Notes under the pieces: model-generated
What the model was told of the DNA's origin: nothing
What the model saw: the letters and a program-made list of their open reading frames with translations, nothing else
Databases searched by the model: none
Shown: piece after piece, positions 62,498 through 64,000 of the stretch
Numbering within the stretch: position 1 is the stretch's first letter
Layout: every line of letters begins with the position of its first letter
Source: Planococcus citri
Lineage: Eukaryota > Arthropoda > Insecta > Hemiptera > Pseudococcidae
NCBI RefSeq assembly: GCF_950023065.1
Contig: NC_088679.1
Span: forward strand, 23,932,001 to 23,996,000
Direction: 5' to 3'
DNA length: 64,000 nucleotides
Made by a program: the position numbers and the translations under genes

Positions 62498-62735
62498 CTG
62501 TTGCGGTATCGTAGCTGGTACCCATTATGGAAGCCAATTTTGGTCGTTCTTCTTCTAACACTATTTCACTGGATACGGTAAATACTCTGTACACGTCCGC
62601 TGTGCAGACAATTTTTAATTTCCCGACGTGGAAGCTGGTCACTTGGAATTCGATTCCGGCGATTTTTACGTATTTGACTGGGTCGACGCTTTCATTTGTC
62701 TCGATTACTGTTACATTCTCGAAACTTGGTTTCAT
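62498..62735 (-). CDS. Beaten path-like Ig-domain exon (part of second Ig)
   Basis: On the - strand, between acceptor TTTTCACATTACAG and donor CAG|GTATAAC, a 238-bp exon encodes MKPSFENVTVIETNESVDPV, then KIAGIEFQV, GKLKIVCTADVYRV, VSSEIVLEEERPKLASIMG. The pattern of a hydrophobic strand, G-x-LK(I/L)-x-C-T-A, then V(Y)...SSE and EEERP, resembles the end of the second immunoglobulin domain of the arthropod Beat family, secreted or membrane-bound adhesion proteins that control axon defasciculation and bind Side proteins. Upstream exons (signal peptide, Ig1) should lie at higher coordinates, outside the window. The exon leaves in phase 1. The identity comes from remembered family patterns, not a search. 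Confidence 0.6.
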
Positions 62736-62739
62736 CTGT

Positions 62740-63030
62740 AATGTGAAAATATTCGTTTGATTATCGTTCTGACAGCGGTGTGCGACGACGTGAGTGATGT
62801 AATGGGATATTGGTGCGATTTGAGTGTTTCGATATTGAATCAATTTAAACACGTTAGACAGACCATGTTTAATATTAAATTACGAGAAGAAGAAGATTGA
62901 GAAAGAAAAATTGTGAGAGAGTTTGATTGTTGTAAAACGTTCGAATTTTCGGTTCAGTTAAAGTATTAATTTGTTGAGTTGCCCTTTTTGTCTTTCTTTC
63001 TTTATTTCTGAAGTTGCCTATTTAATTATG
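62740..63030. other. Intron sequence beside the Beat-like exon
   Basis: AT-rich, no feature seen apart from the pyrimidine-rich acceptor tract next to the exon. Confidence 0.4.
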
Positions 63031-63031
63031 G

Positions 63032-63653
63032 AATTGAAGGGTTTAATTCCAAGTCGGCCTAAGTCCATTTTTTCCGTTTCGAGAAAAACACAAATAAGTG
63101 TTTTTCTCGCCCTTCCGCTTCAATAATAAATGATGTGATTATATGGTTGTGAAGCTTGATCTTTCTGCTTTAAAGTACCGTATTGGTATTTTTTTAATTT
63201 TGCGTATTTTCAGCTCCAGAGCGCGTCAAACAGTCAGAAAAAGTGGACTTAGGCCCATTTGGAATTATCTGATGTTAAAAATTTCGAAAAAGAGCTGAAA
63301 AACGCGTTTTTTCAAAAAAAAATTCACGAATCATCAATTTAATACATTTCTGAAACAATTTCATTCGAAGCACCTTCAAATTTCGTCTCTCAAAAATCGT
63401 TGAAAAACTTGAAAAAAACCGGCACAACCGCACTTGTATACAAATACTCTTAAAAAATGTATGATTTAGGCCACTTTGGAATAATCAGCTGTTTTTTTGA
63501 GCCGGCAAAACAGCGCTCCTGAGCGAAAAAAGTAACGCCAGGTGTTGGGACAAGGTGATAAAGGTGTTAACCGACCTGTACCACCAGATGGCGCTGCTAA
63601 CTCAAAAATGATAAAAATGGACTTAGGCCGACTTGGAATTAAACCCTTCAATT
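63032..63653. mobile_element. Inverted-repeat element with 40-bp termini
   Basis: AATTGAAGGGTTTAATTCCA at the left, continuing through AGTCGGCCTAAGTCCATTTT, is mirrored exactly at 63614-63653. Shorter versions of the GGACTTAGGCC/TTGGAATTA motif recur inside (about 63240-63272 and 63463-63485), so the terminal sequence is also repeated internally. There is no transposase. The family is unassigned. Confidence 0.8.
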
Positions 63654-63892
63654 GGAGTATATTTTCAAGCATTGGATTTTTTGCAAAAAAAAAAAAACAA
63701 GAAAAATTTTATGTAAGTATCGGGAAAAGTTGAAAGAATTTTTCCAACTGACAAGAGAAGTCACCCAAACTGACAGAACAGTTTTTGAACCAGGTAAAGC
63801 TAAATCAAAAAAGCATGCAAAATACATCACTGGCCAAAATTCCAAATTCCAAAGTATATTTTTCACTTTGAGTGAATTTTTGAAAATCGAAG

Positions 63893-63923
<31 letters not shown>
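63893..63923. repeat. (GATA)n microsatellite
   Basis: About seven and a half uninterrupted GATA units. It directly abuts the LINE 3' end on its right and is best read as that element's repeat tail. Confidence 0.9.
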
Positions 63924-64000
63924 TTATTACATTTTTCTTTCATACAGTACAATCTTATAAATACATATACGACCCCACCAGTACCTTTCGGTGAGCGGGG
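63924..64000 (-). mobile_element. LINE 3' end, truncated by the window edge
   Basis: Read on the - strand the window edge runs through GTACTGGTGGGGTCGTATAT, AAGATTGTACTG and GAAAGAAAAATGTAATAAAT into the (TATC)n tract. A 3'UTR-like end with an AATAAA-type signal followed by a tetranucleotide tail is characteristic of several non-LTR retrotransposon groups. The coding part should lie beyond 64000. The clade is not determined. Confidence 0.6.

Noticed and set aside
1..64000. Bacterial-type features (operons, ribosome binding sites, CRISPR arrays, prophage)
   Set aside because: The genes have GT-AG introns and the repeats are eukaryotic transposons; no regularly spaced direct-repeat array was seen.

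Overview
This looks like a piece of a eukaryotic nuclear genome, most likely from an insect. It is strongly AT-rich and gene-poor, with GT-AG introns, small exons and many decayed DNA transposons, LINEs and LTR elements. Short motifs built on TACGAGTA/TACTCGTA and GTAGGTACCTA recur throughout; from memory these are common in sternorrhynchan Hemiptera (aphids, mealybugs, scale insects). That placement is an inference of moderate to low confidence. No operons, CRISPR arrays, rRNA or convincing tRNA genes were seen.

Layout. 1-8.0 kb: no gene recognised. 8.0-9.0 kb: a near-perfect 960-bp fold-back element made from the end of a Tc1/mariner-superfamily transposase. 9-13.2 kb: gene-free, with two adjacent palindromes near 11.9 kb. 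13.2-15.7 kb: a decayed gag-like or coiled-coil reading frame (- strand) next to an 800-bp mariner relic, also fold-back. 16.2-16.7 kb: the first copy of a long interspersed repeat (family A). 21-22.5 kb: short fold-back MITEs and one BED-type zinc-finger exon lying between direct repeats. 22.9-23.9 kb: remains of a Ty3/gypsy-like gag and protease (- strand). 26.9-27.6 kb: a third fold-back element. 27.8-29.6, 38.7-40.5 and 41.3-43.5 kb: more family A copies. 31.7-36.6 kb: repeat family B, a 261-bp palindrome, a 735-bp MITE, a short inverted-repeat element and a Jockey-type reverse-transcriptase fragment. 45.2-49.2 kb: tandem and direct repeats and a convincing terminal exon on the - strand. 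50.4-54.8 kb: the one complete gene. 56.5-57 kb: a sequence resembling a 3'UTR on the - strand. 62.5-62.7 kb: an exon of a Beaten path-like immunoglobulin protein (- strand). 63-64 kb: an inverted-repeat element and a LINE 3' end with a GATA microsatellite tail.

The complete gene (+ strand, 12 coding exons, 499 residues) is an SLC7/LAT-type amino-acid transporter light subunit. It keeps the cysteine used for the disulfide bond to a 4F2hc/CD98-type heavy chain. A probable non-coding first exon lies about 470 bp upstream. The Beat-like exon at 62.5 kb ends in the splice phase that the - strand terminal exon at 47.9-48.1 kb requires. If the two belong together, the transporter gene is nested on the opposite strand inside a roughly 14-kb intron. 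The remaining sequence is dominated by non-autonomous transposon derivatives, at least four of which have a long fold-back structure.
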